DNA from: Saprospira grandis str. Lewin
GTDB taxonomy: Bacteria > Bacteroidota > Bacteroidia > Chitinophagales > Saprospiraceae
Length of the DNA: 64,000 nucleotides
Assembly: GCF_000250635.1 (NCBI RefSeq)
Contig: NC_016940.1
Location: 4,278,501 to 4,342,500, forward strand
Direction of reading: 5' to 3'
The translations under genes and the position numbers were made by a program. The notes beneath the pieces were generated by a model. It did no database searches. It was not told the origin of the DNA and was given only the letters and a program-made list of their open reading frames with translations. Below are positions 48,693 to 57,241 of this stretch, piece by piece; the first letter of the stretch is position 1; each line of letters starts with the position of its first letter.

Positions 48693-51600
48693 CTAGTCAA
48701 TTTGAATTTTGTCGGTATAGCTGCGGGCAGACTCGAGGTGCTGGGCACGGATCAAGTAATTGCCTGCGGGTAGATTTTCGGGTAGATTGATTTGCAATTG
48801 GTTTTGTCCGCTTTGGATTTGGACCAATTGGCTAAAAATCTTTTTACCGAGCAGATCAAAGAGTTGGATGTCCACGGTTTCCTGCATATTGCCCTCCACT
48901 TGGTAGAAGAGTTCAGATTGGGTAGGATTGGGGAAGAAACTAGCTGCTAGTTGATCGGGGCGAGCGAAATTGAGGGCAAGGACCTCAGAAAGTTCGCTTT
49001 CGCCATTAGCGAGGAAGCTTCTTACTCTATAGTAATTCATTCCCGTTAGGGGAGCGACATCATCGGCGGTATAATCTAGTTCGCTAGCAGAAGGGCCTTG
49101 AGCGGCGACCTCTAGCATATCGCTAAAGTTGATTCCATCGGCAGAGCGTTCTACCACATAATGCGTCACTTCTGCTTCTTGGGCTACCCCCCAGTAGATG
49201 CGGTGAATTTGGCCAACTGCAGCTGCGCGGAGATAGCTCCAGTCGGTATTGAGTAGGGGGTCTGGAATTAGGATAATTGCGCCAGATCCACCAGAGAAAC
49301 CGGGGATTCCTGTCCATTCTGAGTAATTCACACCATTAGTGGTTGCTCCAACTGTTCCGCTATAATGTGTATCATCATAGGTAGGGGCCAGATAATTGCT
49401 GCCTGAATTTTTGAACCAGTAGAAGCCATTGGGCGTAGCATACTTGTAGGTATAAGCACAAGCGGGATAGCTAGCGATCCAGTTTGCGGCAGCCATTTCG
49501 ATAGCGGCTTTTTCTGCGGGTTCATAGTAGAAGCGCACTTCATATCCGCCGATGGGTGCACCTCCACCAAAGTCGAGGTTCCAGCTACGTTCCATTTCGA
49601 AGCGTTCTTCTCCGGGGTTGCCAGCGGTAGCACAATCAGCTGCGGTAGCTGGGCCTTGAGTTTGTTGGTAGTAAGCGCCATTATCATAAATAGTAGCGAT
49701 AGGATAGCCAGCGGGGGCGCCGCTGAGGTCTCCACGTACGGAGAAAATAATCTCATTTCCGTTGTAGAAGTGGTGCCAGCCCATATTATCGGTACAATAA
49801 GTATTGCTAGAAGTACCATTGAGGGCATAGATATAATCCTTGGCCAAGATGGGTTGACTATCATCTGCGGTACTGTTACAGCTTCCTTCTCGGCGCACAT
49901 AAACGGTAGATCCGCCCGAGGGGATAGTATAATTGATTGAGCTACCGATACCGAGGAGTGTTCCCGTACCGTTGGGGCCAGAATACCAGTAAATATCAGA
50001 GGCTGTACCTGCGGTTCCGCCGGCGGCAGAAAGGACAACATCTGTATTGGGGCAGAAGGTCCCTGTAATGGGGGCCATAGTAGGCGTAGTAGAGTTATAA
50101 GTCACATTTACTGTTTCTGCTGCTGTAGTTGTACAGCCGTTAGCATCAGTTACTGTCACATTATAAGTCGTGGTATTGAGTGGAGAAACGGTTTGGTTTG
50201 CGCCAGTGGGCAAGCCATTATCCCAGTCATAGGTAGTTCCACCAGTAGCCGTAAGGGTAGTATTATCTCCATCGCAGATATCGGTTGTTCCGCTAATGGC
50301 GCCAGTGGGTAATGCGTTAACCAATACACATTCGTCAATAGTATAGCTACAGCCAAAGTTATCGACGACCTCATAAGTATAGCATTGATTTCCTGCTGTG
50401 GCAGGCGTAACATCAGCGGTTGTGATAGAGGTTGAGCTTAGGTCGGCAGCAGCCTGCCAACCTTGGCTAGCGATAGTGGGCGTAAAGCTTCCAATAGCCT
50501 GAATAGAGGAGCCAAACTCCATCTGCCAGCTAAAGATATAGCCATCATCAGAACCGAGGTTATCTGTAATTTCAATGGTCCAATCTCCATTTAGGGGGCA
50601 GCCAACAAGGTCGGCAAAGCTACCAGCAGGGAGATAATCGCCAGCAGCGATTGTATTTCCGCCTTCTATAGGTGAAGTAATAGTAGGTCCATTGACTAAA
50701 AGGTCTGCAGCCGTATTGGTAAAGCAATAATCATAACCTACACCAGGTCCACTAGTTACGTCATCGTAAGGGTCTCCTAAGAAAGTACTACTACCACCAG
50801 GATAAGTGTGTAGATCCGTTGTTTGTCCATTGGGGCAGCGAATCGTCATTTGGAGGTCACCGAGATAGGAGTGTTCCATATTGACACAAATACTTTGGAT
50901 ATCTGTGGCAGCTGTAACCGTTGTAGCAGCGGGATAACAATCTACAGTTGTGGACGTAGAGTAAGACACTCCTGAGCCATCTGGTAAAAAGGTAGTTCCA
51001 CTAACAGGAGGCGCACAGTTAAATACAAAAGTATTCATGGCCACTGTCGCATCTAGGGCAGAGCTCTCGCCCAAACAGAGGGGTTCTGGCGTGGCGGTAG
51101 TGGCTAATGTAGGAGTAGTAGAAACCTCTATTATTTGATCGAGTACATTATCATTGACACAGCCATCTGTATCTGTAATATCTAGATTGAGTTCATAGCT
51201 ACCTTCTGTTGTATAAGTATAAGAAGCTGAAGTACCCGAGGCGGTTCCGCCGCCACCAAAAGTCCAATCATAAGTAGCACCTGCTCCAGAGTTAGAGAAC
51301 GTTCCGCTACCCACTACAGAAAGCGTTTGGCCTTGACAAAGGCGGATAATGCCATCGGCATCTGCGGCAGGAGAAGTAGAGACAAGGACTGAATTGATCG
51401 TTTGGCAGCTATTTACACAGGTTACCGTAGCCTCCCAACCATCTCTAGTGACCGAACCATCAGAAGTAAATCGGAAAGTTAGACAGCCAGAAGTATTTGA
51501 AGGAGTAGCCGATACCAAGCCAGGGCCTGCGATATCGGTATAGGTACCTAGAGAAGGAGCTGCGGTAGAGTTACCGTCAAAAATTTCTAAGAAATCATAG

Positions 51601-52193
51601 CCATCTTCTAAGTTAAATGCCGTAAAATCGGCTTGAACCTTAGAATTAGCAGCATCTGGGCAGATGGTATACTCTAAGGTTTGGCTATTGCTATAGTTTC
51701 CAGATAATCCACCATCATCGGTAAAGGTGGCCGAACAAGTGGTTGTTCCGCCATTAGTCATCACAATTCCCCCTGCTAAATCGGGAACACAGGTAATAGA
51801 TGCCTGCCAACCTGGATCAGTAAAAGAACCATCCGAGTCAAACTCAAAGGTCAAACAACCTGTAGTAGAAGTGACTGTCCCAGGGCTAGTTGTTCCCGTA
51901 TAAGTTCCTAATAGTGTTCCTGAAGTAGAATTTCCATCATAGATATATAAATAGTCATAGTTATTCTCCAGCTCAAAGGAGCTGAAGCTAAGCTGAATCT
52001 CATCTGTACTGCCAGAGCAAATTGTAAATACACTATATTCACTATTCGAATAGTCGCTATTTTGTCCTGAATCATAAAAAGTACCCGAACAAGCCGTAAT
52101 GCTCCCATTAGTCATGGTATAGGTCTGTGCATGACTATAAAAAGAGAGGCCCGAAAAAAAGGCGCTCAATATAAAGAGATAAAAATGTTTCAT
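48693..52193 (-). CDS. Large CUB/PKD-containing surface protein with T9SS sorting domain
   Basis: The 1166-residue protein has a signal peptide (MKHFYLFILSAFFSGLSFYS). Two CUB-like domains (about 25-140 and 145-260; YDYLYIYDGNSTSGTLLGTY, YDFLEIFDGNSTAAPSLGTY) are followed by a PKD domain (about 285-360, YDWTFGGGGTASGTSASYTY). A proprotein-convertase P-like domain (about 385-560, SYLGDLQMTIRCPNGQT, CPLNGDWTIEITDNLGSDDG) and Ig/HYR-like modules come next. The type A sorting domain (ASFFPNPTQSELFYQVEG, LPAGNYLIRAQH) closes it. It is a probable surface adhesin or matrix protein. Cysteines are paired within the modules. Confidence 0.9.
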   Translation of the reverse strand: MKHFYLFILSAFFSGLSFYSHAQTYTMTNGSITACSGTFYDSGQNSDYSNSEYSVFTICSGSTDEIQLSFSSFELENNYDYLYIYDGNSTSGTLLGTYTGTTSPGTVTSTTGCLTFEFDSDGSFTDPGWQASITCVPDLAGGIVMTNGGTTTCSATFTDDGGLSGNYSNSQTLEYTICPDAANSKVQADFTAFNLEDGYDFLEIFDGNSTAAPSLGTYTDIAGPGLVSATPSNTSGCLTFRFTSDGSVTRDGWEATVTCVNSCQTINSVLVSTSPAADADGIIRLCQGQTLSVVGSGTFSNSGAGATYDWTFGGGGTASGTSASYTYTTEGSYELNLDITDTDGCVNDNVLDQIIEVSTTPTLATTATPEPLCLGESSALDATVAMNTFVFNCAPPVSGTTFLPDGSGVSYSTSTTVDCYPAATTVTAATDIQSICVNMEHSYLGDLQMTIRCPNGQTTDLHTYPGGSSTFLGDPYDDVTSGPGVGYDYCFTNTAADLLVNGPTITSPIEGGNTIAAGDYLPAGSFADLVGCPLNGDWTIEITDNLGSDDGYIFSWQMEFGSSIQAIGSFTPTIASQGWQAAADLSSTSITTADVTPATAGNQCYTYEVVDNFGCSYTIDECVLVNALPTGAISGTTDICDGDNTTLTATGGTTYDWDNGLPTGANQTVSPLNTTTYNVTVTDANGCTTTAAETVNVTYNSTTPTMAPITGTFCPNTDVVLSAAGGTAGTASDIYWYSGPNGTGTLLGIGSSINYTIPSGGSTVYVRREGSCNSTADDSQPILAKDYIYALNGTSSNTYCTDNMGWHHFYNGNEIIFSVRGDLSGAPAGYPIATIYDNGAYYQQTQGPATAADCATAGNPGEERFEMERSWNLDFGGGAPIGGYEVRFYYEPAEKAAIEMAAANWIASYPACAYTYKYATPNGFYWFKNSGSNYLAPTYDDTHYSGTVGATTNGVNYSEWTGIPGFSGGSGAIILIPDPLLNTDWSYLRAAAVGQIHRIYWGVAQEAEVTHYVVERSADGINFSDMLEVAAQGPSASELDYTADDVAPLTGMNYYRVRSFLANGESELSEVLALNFARPDQLAASFFPNPTQSELFYQVEGNMQETVDIQLFDLLGKKIFSQLVQIQSGQNQLQINLPENLPAGNYLIRAQHLESARSYTDKIQID

Positions 52194-52221
52194 ACCAATT
52201 AAGAGTTAAGTTAAAAAGGAG

Positions 52222-52620
52222 TTATTCTACGGGGAGGATGACAATCAAATAAGGCTCATTATCAAAACGATAGACCTTTTTTGTTTTGGGGAATAGCTCA
52301 ATTCCGTATTTTAAAGGATTAAAAGTGAGCTGGTTAAATCTGATGTCTCTAGTCAGGCTGCGATTATTCTTATTGCGTAAAGACAGCTCTGATAGCTTTG
52401 GAAATTTTTCATCGGCCTCAATCGGATGATGCAGATACTCTACCCGATCTTGCAAGAGGTCTTGCAGCTTGGCATAAATGCCCGGATTTTGCTGTTGGTA
52501 GTTGGCCCCATAAACCGCTGCAATCTTGTCTGAGGGTTCAGTGGGTTGTAGTGTGGCCTGTGCGCTTAGGCTAAAAAAGCCTGCAAATACACATAAAATT
52601 AACGTAAGGGTAAATCTCAT
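52222..52620 (-). CDS. Small exported protein upstream of the CUB/T9SS gene
   Basis: The 132-residue protein has a signal peptide (MRFTLTLILCVFAGFFSLSA). Its mature part is YGANYQQQNPGIYAKLQDLL, QDRVEYLHHPIEADEKFPKL and FNPLKYGIELFPKTKKVYRF, with a hydrophobic C-terminal strand. It is 28 bp upstream of the large surface-protein gene, so the two are probably one operon. Similar small genes accompany surface proteins in other Bacteroidota, from memory. The function is unknown. Confidence 0.8.
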   Translation of the reverse strand: MRFTLTLILCVFAGFFSLSAQATLQPTEPSDKIAAVYGANYQQQNPGIYAKLQDLLQDRVEYLHHPIEADEKFPKLSELSLRNKNNRSLTRDIRFNQLTFNPLKYGIELFPKTKKVYRFDNEPYLIVILPVE

Positions 52621-52669
52621 ACCTTGTGATTTTGAGAAATGAAGTAATTCTAAAATTTTATTGCCTTAT

Positions 52670-52702
52670 TCTAAAATTAGCAATTTTTTATTGTAACCAA
52701 AA
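52670..52702 (-). promoter_or_regulatory. Probable promoter of the CUB/T9SS operon
   Basis: On the minus strand TTTG, about 18 bp spacing and TAATTTTA resemble the -33/-7 elements, with one -7 mismatch. The start codon is about 50 bp downstream. Confidence 0.45.
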
Positions 52703-52803
52703 CACAATTCGGGACTTATAGTGTGTTAAACGTCTTTTAAGCTAATTTATACCCCTCAGCCCCTCTTTTTTTTCAGTTTTTTGCAAATCAGGCTTCTACG
52801 TAT

Positions 52804-52836
52804 ATAAAAAGGGCCCTTTCTCCGAAGAGAAAAGAC
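52804..52836 (-). terminator. Terminator of the peroxiredoxin gene
   Basis: On the minus strand GGG..TTTCTC-TTCG-GAGAAA..CCC is followed by TTTTT. The stem includes an internal mismatch. Confidence 0.65.
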
Positions 52837-52907
52837 CCAGAATCAACAACTGCTTGACAGAAATAAAAAACTAGAATAGTCTATTGCTAATTAAACTATA
52901 ACAAGAT

Positions 52908-53573
52908 CTATAGCGATTTTTTCGCCAAATAAAAGTCAATTTTTTCGCAAGAATCATCAGCCAAACGAGCATCCATTTGCTCCAATGTTTTGGGCGGAGG
53001 AACAATGACCTTATCTCCTTTACGCCAATCCAAAGGCATAGCTACTTTATGCTCATCAGATACTTGCAAGGCCTCTAGGGCACGCAAAATTTCATCCATA
53101 TTACGGCCCACATTCAAGGGATAGTACATCACTAAACGCACTTTTTTGGCCGGATCAATAAAGAAGACCGCACGCACTGCAGCCGTATCACTTTCATTGG
53201 GCTGCAACATACCATATAGCTTAGATACTTTCATATCAATGTCGGCAATAATCGGAAAGTCCAAATAGACGCCCGTATTCTTACGTACATTGTTTACCCA
53301 AGCCAAATGCGCATGAATACTATCAATACTCAAGCCCATCAATTCGGTGTTTAGGGCCTCAAACTCGGCCTTACGCAAAGCAAAACCACTCATTTCAGTG
53401 GTACATACTGGCGTAAAGTCTGCAGGATGCGAGAACAATACGACCCATTTATCTTTTGCATAATCAGAAAAAGTAATAGTACCTGTAGTCGTTACCGCAG
53501 TAAAATCAGGGGCCTGATCACCAATTCGAGGCATGTTATATACCTCTACATTTTCTTCTTGTTGGTTGTCCAT
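52908..53573 (-). CDS. 1-Cys-type peroxiredoxin (PRDX6-like)
   Basis: The 221-residue protein has the peroxidatic motif HPADFTPVCTTE (C57), with the conserved Thr and Arg environment. RIGDQAPDFTAVTTTGTITF precedes it, and FPIIADIDMKVSKLYGML, AVFFIDPAKKVRLVMYYPLN and LDWRKGDKVIVPPPK follow. This is the PRDX6/AhpC-like class with the extended C-terminus. It reduces hydrogen and organic peroxides in the cytoplasm. The extra N-terminal residues before MPRIGD are unusual; translation could start at that second Met. It is a single gene with its own terminator. Confidence 0.92.
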   Translation of the reverse strand: MDNQQEENVEVYNMPRIGDQAPDFTAVTTTGTITFSDYAKDKWVVLFSHPADFTPVCTTEMSGFALRKAEFEALNTELMGLSIDSIHAHLAWVNNVRKNTGVYLDFPIIADIDMKVSKLYGMLQPNESDTAAVRAVFFIDPAKKVRLVMYYPLNVGRNMDEILRALEALQVSDEHKVAMPLDWRKGDKVIVPPPKTLEQMDARLADDSCEKIDFYLAKKSL

Positions 53574-53670
53574 AGTTATTTGAATTTAATTTAGCTAATT
53601 GCTATTATTTGATGTCGATAAAGATATTACCATCCTTTTTCTATTTCTGTGACTCTCTTAACAAAGCGGC

Positions 53671-54441
53671 TTATTCTTCCAAAAAGGCCAGTACTCTAGC
53701 TGGCGCCGCCGATGCCCCAACTATCTTTAAGGGAAATACGGCTACCTCAAAGCCCGAATAAGGCAATGCACCCAAATTAACCAGCTGCTCCATATGCCAA
53801 TATTCCTTTTCTTGGCCCACTAAATGCGCTTCCCAAAAAACAGTTGCATCATTGGCCGCTTTCGCCTGCCGAATCTGCTCGGGCAAGGGCGTATCCCAAC
53901 CCCAAGCATCGATCCCCATCACTTTTACGCCTCGATCAATCAAATAGGCCGTGGCCTTTGCACTCATGCCCGTCCCCCGCTTATGAAAATCAGGCTGCCC
54001 ATTATAACGATCAGCTCCTGTCCGAATCAAAACGATCATTCCCGCTTCTACGGCCAAGTTTTCTCGCTCCAAAAAAGCAGTGATATCTTCCTCTGTAATG
54101 GGGTCAAAATCTGCCTTATGCGACATATCGATGAGCAAACCTGGCCCCATACAATCCTCCAAATCAATTTCATCTATGGTTTTGGCCCGCTGCCCCCCTG
54201 TAGTCGGCGAGTAGTGCCAGGGCGCATCGATATGCGTCACTGCATGTACGCCCATACTAATATAATCATCGGCCCAACCCTCAAAGTTTTTTGGAAATAA
54301 TCGAAACGGTAAGCCCAATAACCAGATCAACCATCGCGCCCGCCGATGCGGCTTATGCTTAATTTTTACCCGCATAAACCAGGGGTCCCGCTTGTTTTCT
54401 CGTATCGCCTTAGATAAGTCTACTATTTTTCGCTTTCTCAT
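53671..54441 (-). CDS. Cyclase-family metal-dependent hydrolase (kynurenine formamidase-like)
   Basis: The 256-residue protein contains GVHAVTHIDAPWHY, the metal-binding H-x-x-x-H-x-D-x-x-x-H motif (H66, H70, D72, H76) of the Cyclase/KynB superfamily. LLIDMSHKADFDPITEEDIT, IVLIRTGADRYNGQPDFHKR and GIDAWGWDTPLPEQIRQA (second metal/active-site region) follow. Members hydrolyse formyl-kynurenine or isatin, or other cyclic amides. The substrate cannot be told. A conserved basic N-terminus precedes the domain. Confidence 0.87.
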   Translation of the reverse strand: MRKRKIVDLSKAIRENKRDPWFMRVKIKHKPHRRARWLIWLLGLPFRLFPKNFEGWADDYISMGVHAVTHIDAPWHYSPTTGGQRAKTIDEIDLEDCMGPGLLIDMSHKADFDPITEEDITAFLERENLAVEAGMIVLIRTGADRYNGQPDFHKRGTGMSAKATAYLIDRGVKVMGIDAWGWDTPLPEQIRQAKAANDATVFWEAHLVGQEKEYWHMEQLVNLGALPYSGFEVAVFPLKIVGASAAPARVLAFLEE

Positions 54442-54517
54442 TTTTTCCGCTTTTAATTACTCCTATAGTTAGGGAAAAAATCAAGCTTTTCTAAACCTTC
54501 TTCCTTTTTTTCTTTCT

Positions 54518-54662
54518 TTTTGGGGCCTGCCGCCTTCGGCGGCCGGGCTGTGTCAGGGCTCGCAAGTCTGCTCGGCCCTTCGCAAAATTCGCTACGCTCA
54601 TTTTGCTCGGTCTGCGGCTTCGCCGCCCCCTTTTCCATCCCTAGGCCGACGGGCCTTCGGCC
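54518..54662 (-). repeat. Family-1 repeat, copy 17 (orientation B)
   Basis: The order is TTTTTGGGGCCTGCCGCC-TTC-GGCGGC, GGGCTGTGTCAGGGCTCGCA, AGTCTGCTCGGCCCTTCGC, an AAAATTCGC...TTTT hairpin, GGTCTGCGGC-TTC-GCCGC, CCATCCCTAGGCC and GGGCC-TTC-GGCC. It directly abuts family-4 copy 2 and faces copy 18 in the same gap. Confidence 0.9.
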
Positions 54663-54759
54663 AACCCTAGGGCCAAGGCCCTAGGCTATCGAAAAAATCG
54701 CCATCCCCTCATTCGAGGGGATTTTTCTTTGCGGTTGTGCTTGGACGGTTGTTGTTTTT
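54663..54759 (+). repeat. Family-4 double-hairpin repeat, copy 2
   Basis: CCTAGGGCC-AA-GGCCCTAGG and ATCCCCTC-ATTC-GAGGGGAT occur with the TTTGCGGTTG and GGACGGTTGTTGTTTTT tail, about 90% identical to 7346-7440. Confidence 0.85.
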
Positions 54760-54789
54760 CTTGGAGCGAACCTTTTCCGTTTTTAAGCA

Positions 54790-54845
54790 AAGAAGGGCTT
54801 TAGCCCGCTCTTTGCATAGACCCACAAGCATGGGCTTCAGCCCAT
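54790..54845 (+). other. GGGCTTTAGCCC-type short hairpins
   Basis: AAGGGCTTTAGCCCG and CATGGGCTTCAGCCCATG are two short palindromic hairpins. The same AAGGGCTTTAGCCCATGGCC form recurs near 59030-59046. Confidence 0.6.
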
Positions 54846-54896
54846 GGCCCCAAAACTGCCCAGCTGCCGAAGAAAACCGCCCAAAGAAAAAAGACA

Positions 54897-55024
54897 GCTG
54901 AGCGGCCTAGCGATGGTAGGCAGTGCGGCAAAGCCGCAGACCAAGCAAAAACTTGTTTTTTGCGCAGGGCCGAGCGAACAGCGAGCTGCCGAACGTAGCG
55001 CCCGCCAAAGGCGGGAGGCCCCAA
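54897..55024 (+). repeat. Family-1 repeat, copy 18 (orientation A)
   Basis: The order is GCGGCCTAGCGATGGTAGGC, AGTGCGGC-AAA-GCCGCAGACC, AAGCAAAAA-CTTG-TTTTTTGC and GCAGGGCCGAGCGAACAGCG. AGCTGCCGAACGTAGCGCC, CCCGCC-AAA-GGCGGG and AGGCCCCAAG follow. The edge is 4 bp from the lipoprotein stop at 55029. Together with copy 17 it forms an inverted pair. Confidence 0.92.
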
Positions 55025-55028
55025 GAAC

Positions 55029-55637
55029 TTACCTTTCCATAAGGAGCGAATCGACATTTAGGTCCAAAATTGAAGCTAAATCTTCCACCAAAAAGAAATC
55101 TTCATCATTATATTTTCTAGATATAAAATGATAACCTCCCTCCCTGTTAATCTCCAATAGCCAGTTTGCATTATCATCACGCATATATGGGTTATAATGA
55201 GCTAATATTGTCTTATCAAAAAAACTACTATCTACTTTATTTTTTTCTTGATAGCCATAGATAGAATTTAACAACTCTTCCCCTATAATTGTATCTACTT
55301 TTTTAGAAAACAAAGTATCTTCTATCCCTCTAGAGATAACTACTGTTTTTATTACAAAATCTCTATAAAGATCTAAGGTGTATACATAGCTTGGAGCCTC
55401 ATAGCTTTGGCAAAGAGAAAGCCTTACTCCTGATTTATTAAGTGGCTCCAGTCCCTTATTTTTCAAGAATACACCTTTATACCAGTAAGTTGTCAGTTTA
55501 TCCATTTCATTTTTAAACTTTTCAATCTCTAACGAATCTTCCGCCACAGGAGTATTTACTTTAGTTACAGTATTGCCTTCATAGTCACAACTATAACTTA
55601 CAATAAAAAAAACAAAACCTAAAAAAATATACTTCAT
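55029..55637 (-). CDS. Putative lipoprotein, first of the AT-rich lipoprotein run (by coordinate)
   Basis: The 202-residue protein starts MKYIFLGFVFFIVSYSCDYE, a lipoprotein signal with C17. The mature part includes EIEKFKNEMDKLTTYWYKGV, SLCQSYEAPSYVYTLDLYRD, KKVDTIIGEELLNSIYGYQE and DDNANWLLEINREGGYHFIS. It has no recognised family. Codon use is AT-rich compared with most genes left of 54.4 kb. The gap to the next gene is 84 bp. Confidence 0.75.
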   Translation of the reverse strand: MKYIFLGFVFFIVSYSCDYEGNTVTKVNTPVAEDSLEIEKFKNEMDKLTTYWYKGVFLKNKGLEPLNKSGVRLSLCQSYEAPSYVYTLDLYRDFVIKTVVISRGIEDTLFSKKVDTIIGEELLNSIYGYQEKNKVDSSFFDKTILAHYNPYMRDDNANWLLEINREGGYHFISRKYNDEDFFLVEDLASILDLNVDSLLMER

Positions 55638-55721
55638 ATATTTAATTCTTACGTCCTATATTATAAATACTCTGTGTTTTTTGCCTCGAAAAACAGACCA
55701 AAGTCCAGACAAATAAGCTAG

Positions 55722-56525
55722 CTACTTTTTAAGTACAAGCTCATAGCTTTCAATTATTGTATCCTTTTGCCCTATTGGAAAGTTATAGGCTAAATGGGGC
55801 AATCCATCCAAAAAATATAGCTCACAAGCTTTATGATTATCAACATACTCCTCTATTTTCACTAGCCTATTAGCATGGTATTGATAATTTGTCTTAATAG
55901 ATGAAATAAGTTTATTTGTCCCTTTATAAGGAAGAGTATACTTTAGATTTGACCTAAAGTAAGGTCTATTTAAATATCCTATAGGCATACAGCTAAACTC
56001 CTCGGTAGTAGACACTAGCTTACCTTCACTGTCTAATACAGCTGTCAAAGTTCTACAAGAATCAATTATCGAATACGAGCTATCTGTTTTGAGGAACTGC
56101 AGCCTTTTCACTGCATCAATTTTGTTCTTTTGTATGCTGTCTGTGTAAAAAGACAGCTTAGATAAAGAACTGTCAGTATCGTAGGAATAGTCAGCAAAAA
56201 GAAGTCGGTGTTCCTTGTAAAATATTGTGCTATCTAAGCCCTCCCTATTATACCTAAAGTGATAATAATCAAAGCCATCAAAAAAATAAATTAGCTTGCC
56301 TTGGCTGTTGAATTTAAGTGAAGCCGTTAGCATTTTCACAGAATCGTTCAGCTTGTGAAAGATGGTCATCGAATCAATTCCTAAATCTTTAACATAGCTT
56401 GAGGAGCAGCTGTAATTAGCCGTTATTAGGTTTTGATCCTTCTTATTCGCTTGCTCTGTAGAGCCACAAGATAAGGCAAAAAAAATGACCGCGATTAGGT
56501 AATACGACATGCTATTTTTAATCAT
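55722..56525 (-). CDS. Putative lipoprotein, MORN/YD-like strand repeats
   Basis: The 267-residue protein starts MIKNSMSYYLIAVIFFALSC, a lipoprotein signal. The mature region alternates short beta strands with turns: LKFNSQGKLIYFFDGFDYYH, FRYNREGLDSTIFYKEHRLL, FADYSYDTDSSLSKLSFYTD and YQYHANRLVKIEEYVDNHK. This is the look of Bacteroidota RHS/YD- or DUF4595-like strand repeats. The assignment is tentative. It lies in the minus-strand lipoprotein run. Confidence 0.75.
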   Translation of the reverse strand: MIKNSMSYYLIAVIFFALSCGSTEQANKKDQNLITANYSCSSSYVKDLGIDSMTIFHKLNDSVKMLTASLKFNSQGKLIYFFDGFDYYHFRYNREGLDSTIFYKEHRLLFADYSYDTDSSLSKLSFYTDSIQKNKIDAVKRLQFLKTDSSYSIIDSCRTLTAVLDSEGKLVSTTEEFSCMPIGYLNRPYFRSNLKYTLPYKGTNKLISSIKTNYQYHANRLVKIEEYVDNHKACELYFLDGLPHLAYNFPIGQKDTIIESYELVLKK

Positions 56526-56584
56526 CCTAAGGCTTTTTTCATAAATGGCGAGCTCTAGATTAGGTTACAGCGTTCTAGTCAATC

Positions 56585-57181
56585 TTATTTTCGCTTGATT
56601 AGCTTCTCTAATTTCGTAAAAAGGTCAATAAGAACTGGATGTATACATTCTTCGTTCTGATGCCTATTCATAGCATTTTCTATAAATATTTCACCTTCAC
56701 TATTTGTAAAAATAACAGTTGATCTAGTAGAAGGTATAAATTTATTGTTGCAGCCTACTTTCTTTTTAGAATATGCTCTCTTTAATGCAGTCGCTGACTG
56801 AAAAAAATTATCCCGTTCTATCGATTCCAATTTGATGGTAAAACTAGAATCTACATAAAGAGGGAATATCTCTCCTGTCATTTCATTCACTATTTCTACA
56901 AAAGCTGTATTCTCTTCCTTTCTTGTTACAGAAGTCCAGTAAAAACAAGAGCAGGGCTGCCCTAATTTAATTTCACAAACATCACCAAGGATATTATCGC
57001 CAAATGCTCCTTCTTCTATAAATACAAGACTTGGCTTCTCTGTTCTAATCTCCACGCCTAATCCATTTAAGATGCGCTCGAAATCAACATCTAAATGTTG
57101 TGGTTCTCTTTTCTCTACCTGAATATTTGAATTGCAACTGGACAGCACAAGAAACATTAAGGATAAAACAATATATCTCAT
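56585..57181 (-). CDS. Putative lipoprotein
   Basis: The 198-residue protein starts MRYIVLSLMFLVLSSCNSN (C16). The mature part contains LGVEIRTEKPSLVFIEEGAF, CEIKLGQPCSCFYWTSVTRK (three close cysteines, C-x-x-x-x-x-x-x-C-x-C) and MNRHQNEECIHPVLIDLFTK. No recognised family. The cysteine cluster could form disulfides in the periplasm. Confidence 0.75.
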   Translation of the reverse strand: MRYIVLSLMFLVLSSCNSNIQVEKREPQHLDVDFERILNGLGVEIRTEKPSLVFIEEGAFGDNILGDVCEIKLGQPCSCFYWTSVTRKEENTAFVEIVNEMTGEIFPLYVDSSFTIKLESIERDNFFQSATALKRAYSKKKVGCNNKFIPSTRSTVIFTNSEGEIFIENAMNRHQNEECIHPVLIDLFTKLEKLIKRK

Positions 57182-57241
57182 AGTTATTTTTTTGTACTAC
57201 AAAAATAAATAGCAGGCGGCAAAGCTAGCACAGACAAACAG

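Noticed and set aside
53671-54441. Functional link between the kynurenine formamidase-like gene and kynurenine in the MbnP-like protein
   Set aside because: The two loci are 17 kb apart, the substrate of the cyclase-family protein is unknown, and MbnP kynurenine is peptide-bound.
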